64,000 bases of DNA from Ignavibacteriaceae bacterium (lineage in GTDB: Bacteria; Bacteroidota; Ignavibacteria; Ignavibacteriales; Ignavibacteriaceae), in NCBI GenBank assembly GCA_008933765.1, contig WBUK01000010.1:62001-126000 (forward strand). The letters are read 5' to 3'. Positions within the stretch are counted from its first letter, which is position 1. The number at the start of each line of letters is the position of its first letter. Shown in pieces: positions 1 to 7,946 of the stretch. A model generated the notes under the pieces. The model was not told the origin of the DNA, made no database searches, and was given only the letters and a program-made list of their open reading frames with translations. Made by a program: the position numbers and the translations under genes.

Positions 1-906
1 TAATTCAATGGTTTCAACAATAGAAAATTCACCACAAGTGTTTATTACCCCATCGCCGGCAATACGACGAATCTCTTCGCCTAAATATTTTTCATTTTCG
101 GCGCCTGTAACAAAAATTTTGTACCCGGAGTTACTTAAAATTTTGGCAACCTCTGCATACTGCACTACAGGGTAGCGTTTTGTAGCCCAAACACTCCCGG
201 GTGAAATTATTACAGGCTTCCCCGCTTCACCGTTTGCACGGAAAAACTCATTCACTCGTGCTACCTGTTCTTCCGTTGCGTTAAGAATTGGTTTTATTTT
301 CCACTTGTCGCCGTCATAATCCCCGGCGTTTACATAATTTCCACCATTGTTACAGTTAGCCCCTCTACTGCCATAATCCCCACCACCGCTTTCCTGATCC
401 CCTCTACTGCCATAATCCCCACCACCGCTTTCCTGATCCCCTATACTGCCATAATCTCCACCACCGTCCAATTTCCCTCTACCGTCATAATCCACGAGCA
501 TGTTTAGATTCCTTTTTACTTCATGGTCTTTATATTGGTATTTAACGGTTCTGTCGTAGAGAAAAGAAAACGAAGCGGTATCAAACCCCACCGATTCCTT
601 AGCCCCGATAAGATTCACCATCATCGCAGTTCTGAATGACCTGTGTAATGCGTACAGAATATCATATTCTCGACCCCGTAACTCTGTGGCAAGCTTAAGC
701 ATTCCGCGTTTTTTCCTGTGCTCACCCCTTTTTTGGAAAGGATAAACTGACCCCACAAAGGGCGACGCTTTAAAAATTTCAGCTGAACCGATGGCACACA
801 AAACATCAATCTCACTATCCGGAAATTTTTTCTTCACCTCCTGAATAAACGGGAGTGCAAGAACCGAGTCACCCGGGAATGCAGTCTGTATTACTAAAAC
901 CCTCAT
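1..906 (-). CDS. Glycosyltransferase family 9 (heptosyltransferase-like), 3' end beyond the window
   Basis: The minus strand is open from an ATG at 906 to the window edge (302 codons, no stop). The N-terminus reads MRVLVIQTAFPGDSVLALPF, the usual opening of ADP-heptose:LPS heptosyltransferases (RfaF/WaaF type). The later stretch VIISPGSVWATKRYP and an FVTGAENE segment match the nucleotide-sugar half of the GT-B fold. Such enzymes add heptose or related sugars to the lipopolysaccharide inner core at the cytoplasmic face of the inner membrane. The oddity is a Gly/Asp/Tyr/Ser-rich insertion of about 45 residues in mid-protein, made by a 39-base tandem repeat. The gene starts 8 bases after the lipid A acyltransferase, so the two are probably one envelope operon. 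Family call is firm; the sugar is not known. Confidence 0.85.
   Translation of the reverse strand, partial: MRVLVIQTAFPGDSVLALPFIQEVKKKFPDSEIDVLCAIGSAEIFKASPFVGSVYPFQKRGEHRKKRGMLKLATELRGREYDILYALHRSFRTAMMVNLIGAKESVGFDTASFSFLYDRTVKYQYKDHEVKRNLNMLVDYDGRGKLDGGGDYGSIGDQESGGGDYGSRGDQESGGGDYGSRGANCNNGGNYVNAGDYDGDKWKIKPILNATEEQVARVNEFFRANGEAGKPVIISPGSVWATKRYPVVQYAEVAKILSNSGYKIFVTGAENEKYLGEEIRRIAGDGVINTCGEFSIVETIEL
362..466 (-). repeat. In-frame 39-bp tandem repeat inside the family 9 glycosyltransferase
   Basis: Units begin at 368, 407 and 446 on the plus strand, the third being partial (about 21 bases). The first two differ by one base. Each encodes 13 residues of the form GGGDYGS(R/I)GDQES. Because 39 is a multiple of three the reading frame is kept. 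Family members normally have a short inter-domain linker here, so this looks like a recent linker expansion. Confidence 0.9.
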
Positions 907-914
907 CCGTGAAC

Positions 915-1784
915 TCAATATTTCCACCTGTTGTGCATCCAGAAATATTGATCGGGGTACTCCCTTACATATTTCTCCAGAAGTGCTGTGTGCCTTGCCG
1001 TCACTTCCTTAACTGCCTCATTTTTGTCTTTGGGCAAATTTTCGGTTGAAATTTCGTGAAGCTTAAAATCATAACTGTTATCCGGCTGCCTTACCATGAA
1101 ACCCATCAAAATCGGAGCATCGGCTCTTAGGGCTAAAGTTGCAGTCCCTTCGTTAACGGCTGATGAAATCCCAAAAAACGGAACACGGAGACCATCTTCG
1201 GGCCCCCTCTGGTCGCCCGCAATTCCTATTAGTTCCCCGTTTTTAAGCGCTTTATAAAGGGTCATCGCAGCGTGCCCCGTTCTGTAGATTTTGTTTCCCC
1301 ACATCGTACGGGCTTTAACCATCCAATTGGTTATATAACCGTTGCGCTGTGGCTGCACTAAAGTTGATAACGGGAATCCCACCTTTTTCGGATATCCAAG
1401 CGCAGCAAGCTCCCAGTTCCCAAAATGTGCAGTAAGTAAAATCACCCCCTTGCCCCTTTCAAACGCTGCTCTGCCCATATTTACGGCTTCGTCGCTGAAA
1501 TATCCCTCAATCTGATCATACTTTACAACCGGAAAAGCCATAAGTTCGATGAAAGTTTTTGCTGCAGAAATGTAGCATTTCCTGCACAAAACGGCTTTTT
1601 CTTCCTCTGAGAGTTCCGGGAATGCCAGCGATAGGTTCTTCATCACAACCCCCCGGCGAAGTTTTAAAAGATCGTGAAATATGAAAGTGAGAAAGGGCGC
1701 AAATTTATGCGCCCTTTTAAAACCCACAAGGCAAAATACCTTGCTGAAAAAAGAGAATAATGCGTATTCTAAAAGGTTTTGCAA
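915..1784 (-). CDS. Lipid A biosynthesis acyltransferase (LpxL/HtrB family)
   Basis: A 289-residue protein, normal length for the family. It carries the H-x4-E acyltransferase motif (HFGNWE, His120 and Glu125) after the strand GVILLTA, and the DQRGPEDG block typical of LpxL/LpxM/HtrB proteins. These inner-membrane enzymes transfer an acyl chain from acyl-ACP to a Kdo-lipid A precursor. An N-terminal hydrophobic stretch (LLEYALFSFFSKVFCLVGF) is the likely membrane anchor. The start is TTG at 1784; no in-frame ATG gives a full N-terminus. Its neighbour is a family 9 glycosyltransferase, which fits joint work on lipopolysaccharide. Which acyl chain is added cannot be told. Confidence 0.88.
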   Translation of the reverse strand: MQNLLEYALFSFFSKVFCLVGFKRAHKFAPFLTFIFHDLLKLRRGVVMKNLSLAFPELSEEEKAVLCRKCYISAAKTFIELMAFPVVKYDQIEGYFSDEAVNMGRAAFERGKGVILLTAHFGNWELAALGYPKKVGFPLSTLVQPQRNGYITNWMVKARTMWGNKIYRTGHAAMTLYKALKNGELIGIAGDQRGPEDGLRVPFFGISSAVNEGTATLALRADAPILMGFMVRQPDNSYDFKLHEISTENLPKDKNEAVKEVTARHTALLEKYVREYPDQYFWMHNRWKY

Positions 1785-1823
1785 AACTACATGTTTAAAA
1801 ATTTACTAATGCAATATAACCTT

Positions 1824-3179
1824 TTAAAGGGTTTTTATACGCGACGGCCAGTTATCATCACGCAGTTCTCCCCGTTTTGTAGAGTGCAGAAGGCGGTAGT
1901 CACCAAACCCGGAAAGATCGCCGAAAACAAATTCCACCCCGCCTTCAAGATCGTCATAATTCCAGATTTCGTAAGGTTTGGAATCTAACTGCGAGGGGAA
2001 GCGATTTATTTCACTCGGTCGCCCGTAAACGATGTAAACCCTGCCGCGATCAGTCCTCCAACCTTTTCGCTGAAAAGAAGAATAGGCTTGGTTTGTGTAG
2101 TCAATTCTCCTGTAAAACTCTCTTTTAAACTCGTTTACTGCGGTGCTCGGGTCCGGGTCCCTGTTCCGCCAGAAAGTGAACAGGAAATTCCTTTTTGCGT
2201 CAAGATCTTTCAGTTCTTTCCACTGATTTTCTTCAACTTTTGAGGCAATATAAAGTGCCTGTTCGTATGCCTCTTCAACCTCCTCTTCACTCATTAGAGC
2301 AAATTCGGAAGCCAGAAACTCGTTGTCTGAATAGGTAGCAGTTGTTGTATCAACAATTTGCGAGTTATAGATAAATACCTTTTTTGAAGCGATAGAAATT
2401 TCGTTCGAAAGTGAATCAAGCAATGCTATGGTAAGATTATACGAGCCTGTGGGCAATTTTGAGATATTAACAGTGTTTGCCTCTACAATCGAAGGGTTTT
2501 TCCTCGGGATGTATCTTCTCTTTCTGCTGATTTCTTCGTTTTTACTGTTGGTTAACACTCTCTCTAAAATCAAGTATTCGGGGTTGTCCGACTTATTCAG
2601 GTTATAGAGTTCTAAGTAGTAAAAAATAACGGGCAGGTTTTCACCAAACACATTGGAAACATTTGGCTCCACTTCAAATGTGTTCTTGTAGAAGAGCGAG
2701 GATGTATTGTCCGATTTTTCAATTTTTGTTGCAACTTCAATATCACTCAGATAAAATTTATCTTCATCGCTTTTTGTAAGTTGAATCGCAAACCTTGCGG
2801 TATCCACACGGTCAGGGAACTGCAGATCTTTAACCGCAAAAGTGAAACGATAATCGCTGAATTTTAAACCAAAACGAAGTATGCCGGTTAGGTTGTTTTT
2901 CAGCGTATCTGTAATCGGTGCGGCAAAACTATATTCACGCGTGAACAATTTCTCAGGAGATTTTAAATCTTCAATTTTGATACCGATTGACCCTTTAATA
3001 ACTTTTCCTTCATCAAGCTCTTCATACAAAAAAGCGTCCTGAAAGAAACTGTAATAAACTTCGACGATGCCGGAAGTATCATCTCCGGCGAAACGCGCAA
3101 AATCGAGATCGAACAGTTGTTTCTTCTGCGAGAATGCGGTTAAACTTACAAACATAACCAGAATGAAAACTTTTTTCAC
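1824..3179 (-). CDS. GWxTD domain-containing secreted protein
   Basis: About 451 residues. The C-terminal third has GWRTDRGRVYIVYGRP at about residue 373, the signature of the GWxTD domain found mainly in Bacteroidota/Chlorobiota-related and Acidobacteriota genomes, function unknown. The N-terminus VKKVFILVMFVSLTAFSQ is a signal peptide. I place the start at GTG 3179, because GGAG lies 7-8 bases upstream; an in-frame TTG at 3206 would lie at the foot of the upstream terminator. The gene follows the PorV-like gene but is separated from it by that terminator. The long middle part has beta-rich, Ig-like character and no recognisable motif. Role inferred only as an exported envelope-associated protein. 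Confidence 0.85.
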   Translation of the reverse strand: MKKVFILVMFVSLTAFSQKKQLFDLDFARFAGDDTSGIVEVYYSFFQDAFLYEELDEGKVIKGSIGIKIEDLKSPEKLFTREYSFAAPITDTLKNNLTGILRFGLKFSDYRFTFAVKDLQFPDRVDTARFAIQLTKSDEDKFYLSDIEVATKIEKSDNTSSLFYKNTFEVEPNVSNVFGENLPVIFYYLELYNLNKSDNPEYLILERVLTNSKNEEISRKRRYIPRKNPSIVEANTVNISKLPTGSYNLTIALLDSLSNEISIASKKVFIYNSQIVDTTTATYSDNEFLASEFALMSEEEVEEAYEQALYIASKVEENQWKELKDLDAKRNFLFTFWRNRDPDPSTAVNEFKREFYRRIDYTNQAYSSFQRKGWRTDRGRVYIVYGRPSEINRFPSQLDSKPYEIWNYDDLEGGVEFVFGDLSGFGDYRLLHSTKRGELRDDNWPSRIKTL

Positions 3180-3203
3180 CGGTTTTTCTCCAAAATTTTC
3201 AAG

Positions 3204-3236
3204 CAAAAAAAAGGCGCCCGCATACTACGGGCGCCT
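3204..3236 (-). terminator. Rho-independent terminator after the PorV-like gene
   Basis: A perfect 9-bp stem (3212-3220 with 3228-3236, AGGCGCCCG and its complement) with a 7-base loop is followed, reading the minus strand, by a run of eight T. It lies 19 bases beyond the PorV-like stop codon and just before the GWxTD gene, so it ends the TonB/T9SS transcript. Confidence 0.9.
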
Positions 3237-3254
3237 CAAGAAAATGTGATTATC

Positions 3255-4274
3255 TCACTTGAACGCCAACTTAACCGTTACGATATGGTTGGGGTTCGGG
3301 AATTCTTTGATTTGACGGAAAGCGTAATCAACAACTACACCAATATCATTGGAAAGGTTATAGTTGACACCTGCCCCAAGGGTAACACCATAGATGTTAT
3401 CGTTGTTGTTTGCTGACTGAAGCCCGTAACCGGCTCTTACGAAGAAGAGATTGTTGAACGAGTATTCAGCACCGAACTTGAACTGGTCTTCAAATGCGTT
3501 GTTGTTTACGAATGTGCCGCCAAGCTCAAGCTTGTTCTGTTTGTCAAAATCAAACTTGTATGCAAGGCTCAGCTCAAAGAAACTCGGGATCTGGAAAGGC
3601 TCGGTAACTGCTTCGTAATTACCTTTTGTTGAGCCGGGTACAGTTCCCGGAACCACTGTTTTGAACTGAAGATCCTGACCGGTGTACTGCATGTTGGTAC
3701 CGATGTTTTTAACTGAAGCACCAATTGAAAGGTTTTGGTTAAACCTGTACTGCACACCAAAATCAAGGGCGAACCCGGTAGCACTCGTGTTCATAATTGT
3801 TTCAGAGATTACCTTTGCGTTAAACCCGATTGATACTCTGTCGGTAATTACCTTAGAGTATGTTAAACCGGCAACAACGAAACCCGGCGAATAGGTTGTT
3901 CCGTCTCCATCCGGATTTGTAATCGTTGTAATTGGTATATCTCCAAAATTCATAGATTTGAACGACAAGGCAACCGAGCCAAAGTCGCCAAGGCTTGTTC
4001 CCGCTGCGAAGTATGAGATGTTAATGTCTGCTATGTAAGACATATAACTGAACATCGCTTCGGTCTTTCTGTCTATATCCAAGCCCGCAGGATTATAGAA
4101 AATAGATTCCATACCTGTGACACCGGATAATAAAGCGCCTCCTGTGGCAATGCCGCGGGCACCAACCGGGATTAACAGTTGGTCAGCACCGGTTGTTCCC
4201 TTACGGGAAACATCTCCTGCATAACCCGGCAGTACGAAGGCGAGTATCAGTAGCAATGATAAGTATCTTTTCAT
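3255..4274 (-). CDS. PorV/PorQ family outer membrane protein
   Basis: A 339-residue beta-barrel with signal peptide MKRYLSLLLILAFVLPGYAG. The early motif LLIPVGARGIATGGA followed by IFYNPAGLD is the hallmark of the PorV/PorQ (FadL-like) family, and alternating strand pattern continues to the C-terminal aromatic-rich end (HIVTVKLAFK). PorV-type proteins shuttle or attach T9SS cargo at the outer surface. A Shine-Dalgarno AGGAG precedes the ATG. It lies directly after a giant T9SS cargo gene and its TonB-type partner on the same strand, so it is likely the dedicated shuttle or anchoring partner of that cargo. That partnership is inference. Confidence 0.87.
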   Translation of the reverse strand: MKRYLSLLLILAFVLPGYAGDVSRKGTTGADQLLIPVGARGIATGGALLSGVTGMESIFYNPAGLDIDRKTEAMFSYMSYIADINISYFAAGTSLGDFGSVALSFKSMNFGDIPITTITNPDGDGTTYSPGFVVAGLTYSKVITDRVSIGFNAKVISETIMNTSATGFALDFGVQYRFNQNLSIGASVKNIGTNMQYTGQDLQFKTVVPGTVPGSTKGNYEAVTEPFQIPSFFELSLAYKFDFDKQNKLELGGTFVNNNAFEDQFKFGAEYSFNNLFFVRAGYGLQSANNNDNIYGVTLGAGVNYNLSNDIGVVVDYAFRQIKEFPNPNHIVTVKLAFK

Positions 4275-4312
4275 ATTTAGTTAACTCCTAATTTCTGATT
4301 CCAAGTTAGGTA

Positions 4313-4331
4313 GTGGTATAACCTATACCAC
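4313..4331. other. Perfect hairpin between T9SS cargo gene and PorV-like gene
   Basis: GTGGTATA and TATACCAC form a perfect 8-bp stem around a 3-base loop. There is no T tract on either strand, so this is more likely an mRNA processing or stability element, or an operator, than a terminator. Confidence 0.45.
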
Positions 4332-4344
4332 CACCCACTTTGTT

Positions 4345-7300
4345 TTAGAACCTTTGTATCTGCTTTTGCGGCATAATGACTGCAAATTTGAGTATTTTTT
4401 CGCCAAATTCCGGCGATTTAACTATAGCTAAGTACATACCCGAAGCGACCCTCAGATTATCCTCGTTCATCAAATCCCATTTTAGGAATGGAGATGTCGG
4501 CGAGGGTTTATCTGCAGTCGTTAGGGTTCGTACAAGAATACCGGACAACGAGAAGATCTTCACAGTTACATCCACAGGAAGGTTTGTGAAGGTTACATAC
4601 GGGTTGTCAGGGGTATTACCTGAGAAACTTGACTGTGGGTTGTATGCGAACAATGGGTTCGGATATACATTAACTTTATCGAAAAGAGCTTGTTTCTGAT
4701 CTGCGGAAAGATCACCACCTTTCGAAGTGGTAAATGTAAAGATATCGTTAACATACGGATATGATGCAAGCGGTATTTTCAATGTATCACCGTTATTGTA
4801 GAACACTGTGGAGTCCATTTTCTGTAAACCAACTACATACATACCTGCTAACCACGGCGAACCAAAGACACTCTTAAATGCATCGCCGTATTGACCCGGA
4901 TCAGCACCACCGGGAACGGTGTTAGGCGTGCAAAGGTCTGCCCAAACCGGTGTTCCGGTACCGAAATCACCACCGGTCAACTCTTTCTGGTTTCCGTTTG
5001 GATCATAGAGCTTATCGAAAATTACAATATATTCGCCCGAAAGTCTTACGGAATCACCCGGATCCCAGTTACCGTCAGGGTTAGCACGGAAAGTTGTGGA
5101 AGCATCACCGGCAATAGTTGTTGACATTTCAATAAAGCCAACAGCTAACTGCCTCTGTTCACCATATTTAGTATCAACTGCCCATGCAGTAAACGGTACA
5201 TCAACAAAGCCTTGCCCAAATTTACCCATCCAACCGCCACGGGTTGCAACAGTATCAGCAGCAGTTACACCACCGGCATACAGAACACTTGCATTCCTTC
5301 TTGCCGGTGTTGTACCAACGAAACCTTGCATATATCTGTAGGCTTTACCGCTGTTTGTGCCAAATCGAAGCTCGATCCTACGCATTTTATCGGCGGAAGT
5401 GAATGTCGAGAAGTTCACACCGCCCTTCTTCGGTAGAGTGATCTTCGCTGAAGATGGAATATCACCTCCGGTATAAAATACACCGGTAAACGAAGTAGTC
5501 GGGGCGAATGGTCTGTACCATCTCGTCCCTGAATATGTGGCAGTACCTAAAGCAGCAACCGATGGTGACACTTTCAGTAAGAACCCATCAGTTACTTTAC
5601 CGGCAACGACTGACAGAGTTGTGTCAAATGCTGTTAACGAGTCTCTAAGAACCGTGTTTGTTGTCTTGTTTCTTAATCTGTAGTAAACAGAATAAGGCGA
5701 CTTAACAGCTTCGTTCTTAAAGAACTCTACATTATAAGTGTCACCGGTCAACTTTTTATTGTCAGCAACCACATATTGAACTTTACCACTCGAGGGTCCC
5801 TGTGCCATTTCAGCAACTGAACCTTCAGTGGCAGGTACATACATGTTTTCACCATAAACAACAGGAATCAACGCGGTTTCATACTCTTCAATCGCACCTG
5901 CTCTTGCAATGTAATCACCAACAGCACCATATCTGATTTGCTTATTCAAATCCCAGGGGGCTTTTTCAAATATTGACTGATGATTAAGTGCATAGGCAGT
6001 AATGGTTAAATAGTAAGTTTGTCCTTTAACCAAAGGTTCATCGGTAAAAGGATTAGCTTTAATTTTCACTCTTAACCGCCCGGTTTCAGGATCAGAGTAT
6101 AGACCATAATTTAACTTAAACTCAGGATCAACATCATCGAAAGCTTTTTCCTGGTTTCCGTTGGCAAACAGAGTATAGACCGCTTGAATTTGATCGTCTA
6201 ATTTGTAGCGGGCTACTACCTTAGCGTTTTCCACACCGGCTACCACTCTCTCTTTAGAGTTTGTGCGATAAGCTGTAATGTAGAAACCTTCTACTCTTCT
6301 GTCAATATTCAACACGGTATCAACCGCACGATATTGAAGCTGCTCTGCAGTCGGGAAGTTAAGGTCGATATATCCCTGACCATTCTCAGAGGTACCTGTT
6401 TGTACTGTTGACTTAACAGGTGGTGGAGGTGGTGGCGAAGGGAAGTTCGAATCGAACAGAAGCTGTGCGATCTCCGAATAGTCTTTCGCAACTTTTACTG
6501 AATTTTTGGCATCAGTTCCTCTGCCGAGAACATAACCGGCAACGATATCTACAGGAACACCTTTTTCAAGTTTGAAAGGTCCTGTGTTAGACATCTGGCG
6601 TTGATCTGTTGCGTTGTTGTTTATCCAGCCAACATTCGCTACAGGGTCTCCCGAGTAAGAGAACCTTGGGTCAACCGCTGCACAATCGACACCACCGCGA
6701 ACTTCACCGAATGCCCATGTACACGGGTCGAGTGGGGTTCCGGTTCTGTTCAAGCCAAGCATGTAGTTCCTTGCTTCCTGCCGGGTGTTCGGGTCACCGT
6801 GTGTTGGGTGACTCTGGATGTAGTGAACGAAGGAAGCTAATCCTAAGTTCTTTGCGCCGGGGAAGGCTTCAATACCTCTTACCTGACCACCAACATAATG
6901 TGCTGTGTCAAGAGGGGTATCAATTCCATCATCCCATTTATGGTTGCCGTTAACATCGATGTAGGTTTCTCCCTCGATATAGGCTTTTGGTCCTTGGAAG
7001 AAATCGATCAAAAATGTCGGAGCGGCAGTACCGTACTCAGCATCGGGACCATTATTGTAAACATAACCTGCGTTAAGTAGAGTATCGCAACCAACTAAAT
7101 CGTCGTAAGCATCTCCAAGGTCAGGGTCAGCCCAGACACCGAAGTAAACTGAATCCATTACATCAGCTACTGTTCCGGTGTTAAGGATTGAATACCTTAA
7201 GAAGATCATGTTTCCGACAAAGCTTTTTGTGTTGAAAGCGAAAACTGACTGACGGATTTCAATACCCTGTGGAGATACATCATTGAATCTCCTGTTAGCA

Positions 7301-7929
7301 GGTTCAGTACCATCACTGTAAACGCACCATGCTGTTTCATCACCGATGAGGTCGGGTCTGTCTTCATCACGGTCCCATTTACCGTTACCGTTTTTATCAA
7401 CGGGGTCGTAAATACCGTCACCATCGCCGTCATAAAAATAAGCGCCGAGTGCAACAGCATCTTTCCATTCATCCCAGGCGGGTGCAAAATCACCCTCTGC
7501 GGCACGGAGAACATACACCTGCGCTCTTGGGTCGTTTTGCCCTCCTTGAACGGTTCCGGGAACATAATCCTGAATACGGGAAGCGGAAGCCACCGCATTA
7601 GACCAAAGAGTTCCGTTGGTTATACCACTGAGGAAAAAGCCGCCCGAGAACAGGAAGGTAATACCCGCATATCTGCCACCCGAAGAGTTCGTGCCAACTT
7701 CAGGGTCGAAAACCGATACATCACCAATTACTCCTGCCCTGTTTAAGGGTATGTTCAGGTTATTGATAAACATTCTGTAAGAGTCACCGGCTTTAAGAGA
7801 AGGAGTGTTTTGCCCTCCTTTTCCTCCGCCTTTGCCTCCTTTGTCGTTGCCTCTGAATCCAAACGAAACTAAACCGATCGCTAAAATAAAGAGTAAGACA
7901 AATTCTTTAATATTGTTATTTTTTTTCAT
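4345..7929 (-). CDS. Very large secreted protein with T9SS type A sorting domain
   Basis: About 1194 residues from the ATG at 7929, which opens a signal-peptide-like MKKNNNIKEFVLLFILAIGL; an in-frame TTG 15 bases earlier is the weaker alternative. After the signal comes a Gly/Lys-rich stretch. At about residues 166-190 there are calcium-loop-like repeats (DGDGDGIYD, DKNGNGKWDRDED), and a third (DVNGNHKWDDG) further on. A proline run (SPPPPPP) sits near residue 500. The last 90 residues (VNVYPNPLFAYNPQ ... VKIFSLSGILVRTL ... GMYLAIVKS) are a T9SS type A tail, so the protein is exported through the outer membrane. It follows the TonB receptor by 17 bases and is surely co-transcribed. Substrate or role is unknown. 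Confidence 0.85.
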   Translation of the reverse strand: MKKNNNIKEFVLLFILAIGLVSFGFRGNDKGGKGGGKGGQNTPSLKAGDSYRMFINNLNIPLNRAGVIGDVSVFDPEVGTNSSGGRYAGITFLFSGGFFLSGITNGTLWSNAVASASRIQDYVPGTVQGGQNDPRAQVYVLRAAEGDFAPAWDEWKDAVALGAYFYDGDGDGIYDPVDKNGNGKWDRDEDRPDLIGDETAWCVYSDGTEPANRRFNDVSPQGIEIRQSVFAFNTKSFVGNMIFLRYSILNTGTVADVMDSVYFGVWADPDLGDAYDDLVGCDTLLNAGYVYNNGPDAEYGTAAPTFLIDFFQGPKAYIEGETYIDVNGNHKWDDGIDTPLDTAHYVGGQVRGIEAFPGAKNLGLASFVHYIQSHPTHGDPNTRQEARNYMLGLNRTGTPLDPCTWAFGEVRGGVDCAAVDPRFSYSGDPVANVGWINNNATDQRQMSNTGPFKLEKGVPVDIVAGYVLGRGTDAKNSVKVAKDYSEIAQLLFDSNFPSPPPPPPVKSTVQTGTSENGQGYIDLNFPTAEQLQYRAVDTVLNIDRRVEGFYITAYRTNSKERVVAGVENAKVVARYKLDDQIQAVYTLFANGNQEKAFDDVDPEFKLNYGLYSDPETGRLRVKIKANPFTDEPLVKGQTYYLTITAYALNHQSIFEKAPWDLNKQIRYGAVGDYIARAGAIEEYETALIPVVYGENMYVPATEGSVAEMAQGPSSGKVQYVVADNKKLTGDTYNVEFFKNEAVKSPYSVYYRLRNKTTNTVLRDSLTAFDTTLSVVAGKVTDGFLLKVSPSVAALGTATYSGTRWYRPFAPTTSFTGVFYTGGDIPSSAKITLPKKGGVNFSTFTSADKMRRIELRFGTNSGKAYRYMQGFVGTTPARRNASVLYAGGVTAADTVATRGGWMGKFGQGFVDVPFTAWAVDTKYGEQRQLAVGFIEMSTTIAGDASTTFRANPDGNWDPGDSVRLSGEYIVIFDKLYDPNGNQKELTGGDFGTGTPVWADLCTPNTVPGGADPGQYGDAFKSVFGSPWLAGMYVVGLQKMDSTVFYNNGDTLKIPLASYPYVNDIFTFTTSKGGDLSADQKQALFDKVNVYPNPLFAYNPQSSFSGNTPDNPYVTFTNLPVDVTVKIFSLSGILVRTLTTADKPSPTSPFLKWDLMNEDNLRVASGMYLAIVKSPEFGEKILKFAVIMPQKQIQRF

Positions 7930-7946
7930 ATTCCAAGTTCCCAATA

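Noticed and set aside
1782-1789. TAGTTTTG on the minus strand as a promoter -7 box for the lipid A acyltransferase
   Set aside because: It overlaps the only sensible start codon of that gene and has no TTTG at the right distance.
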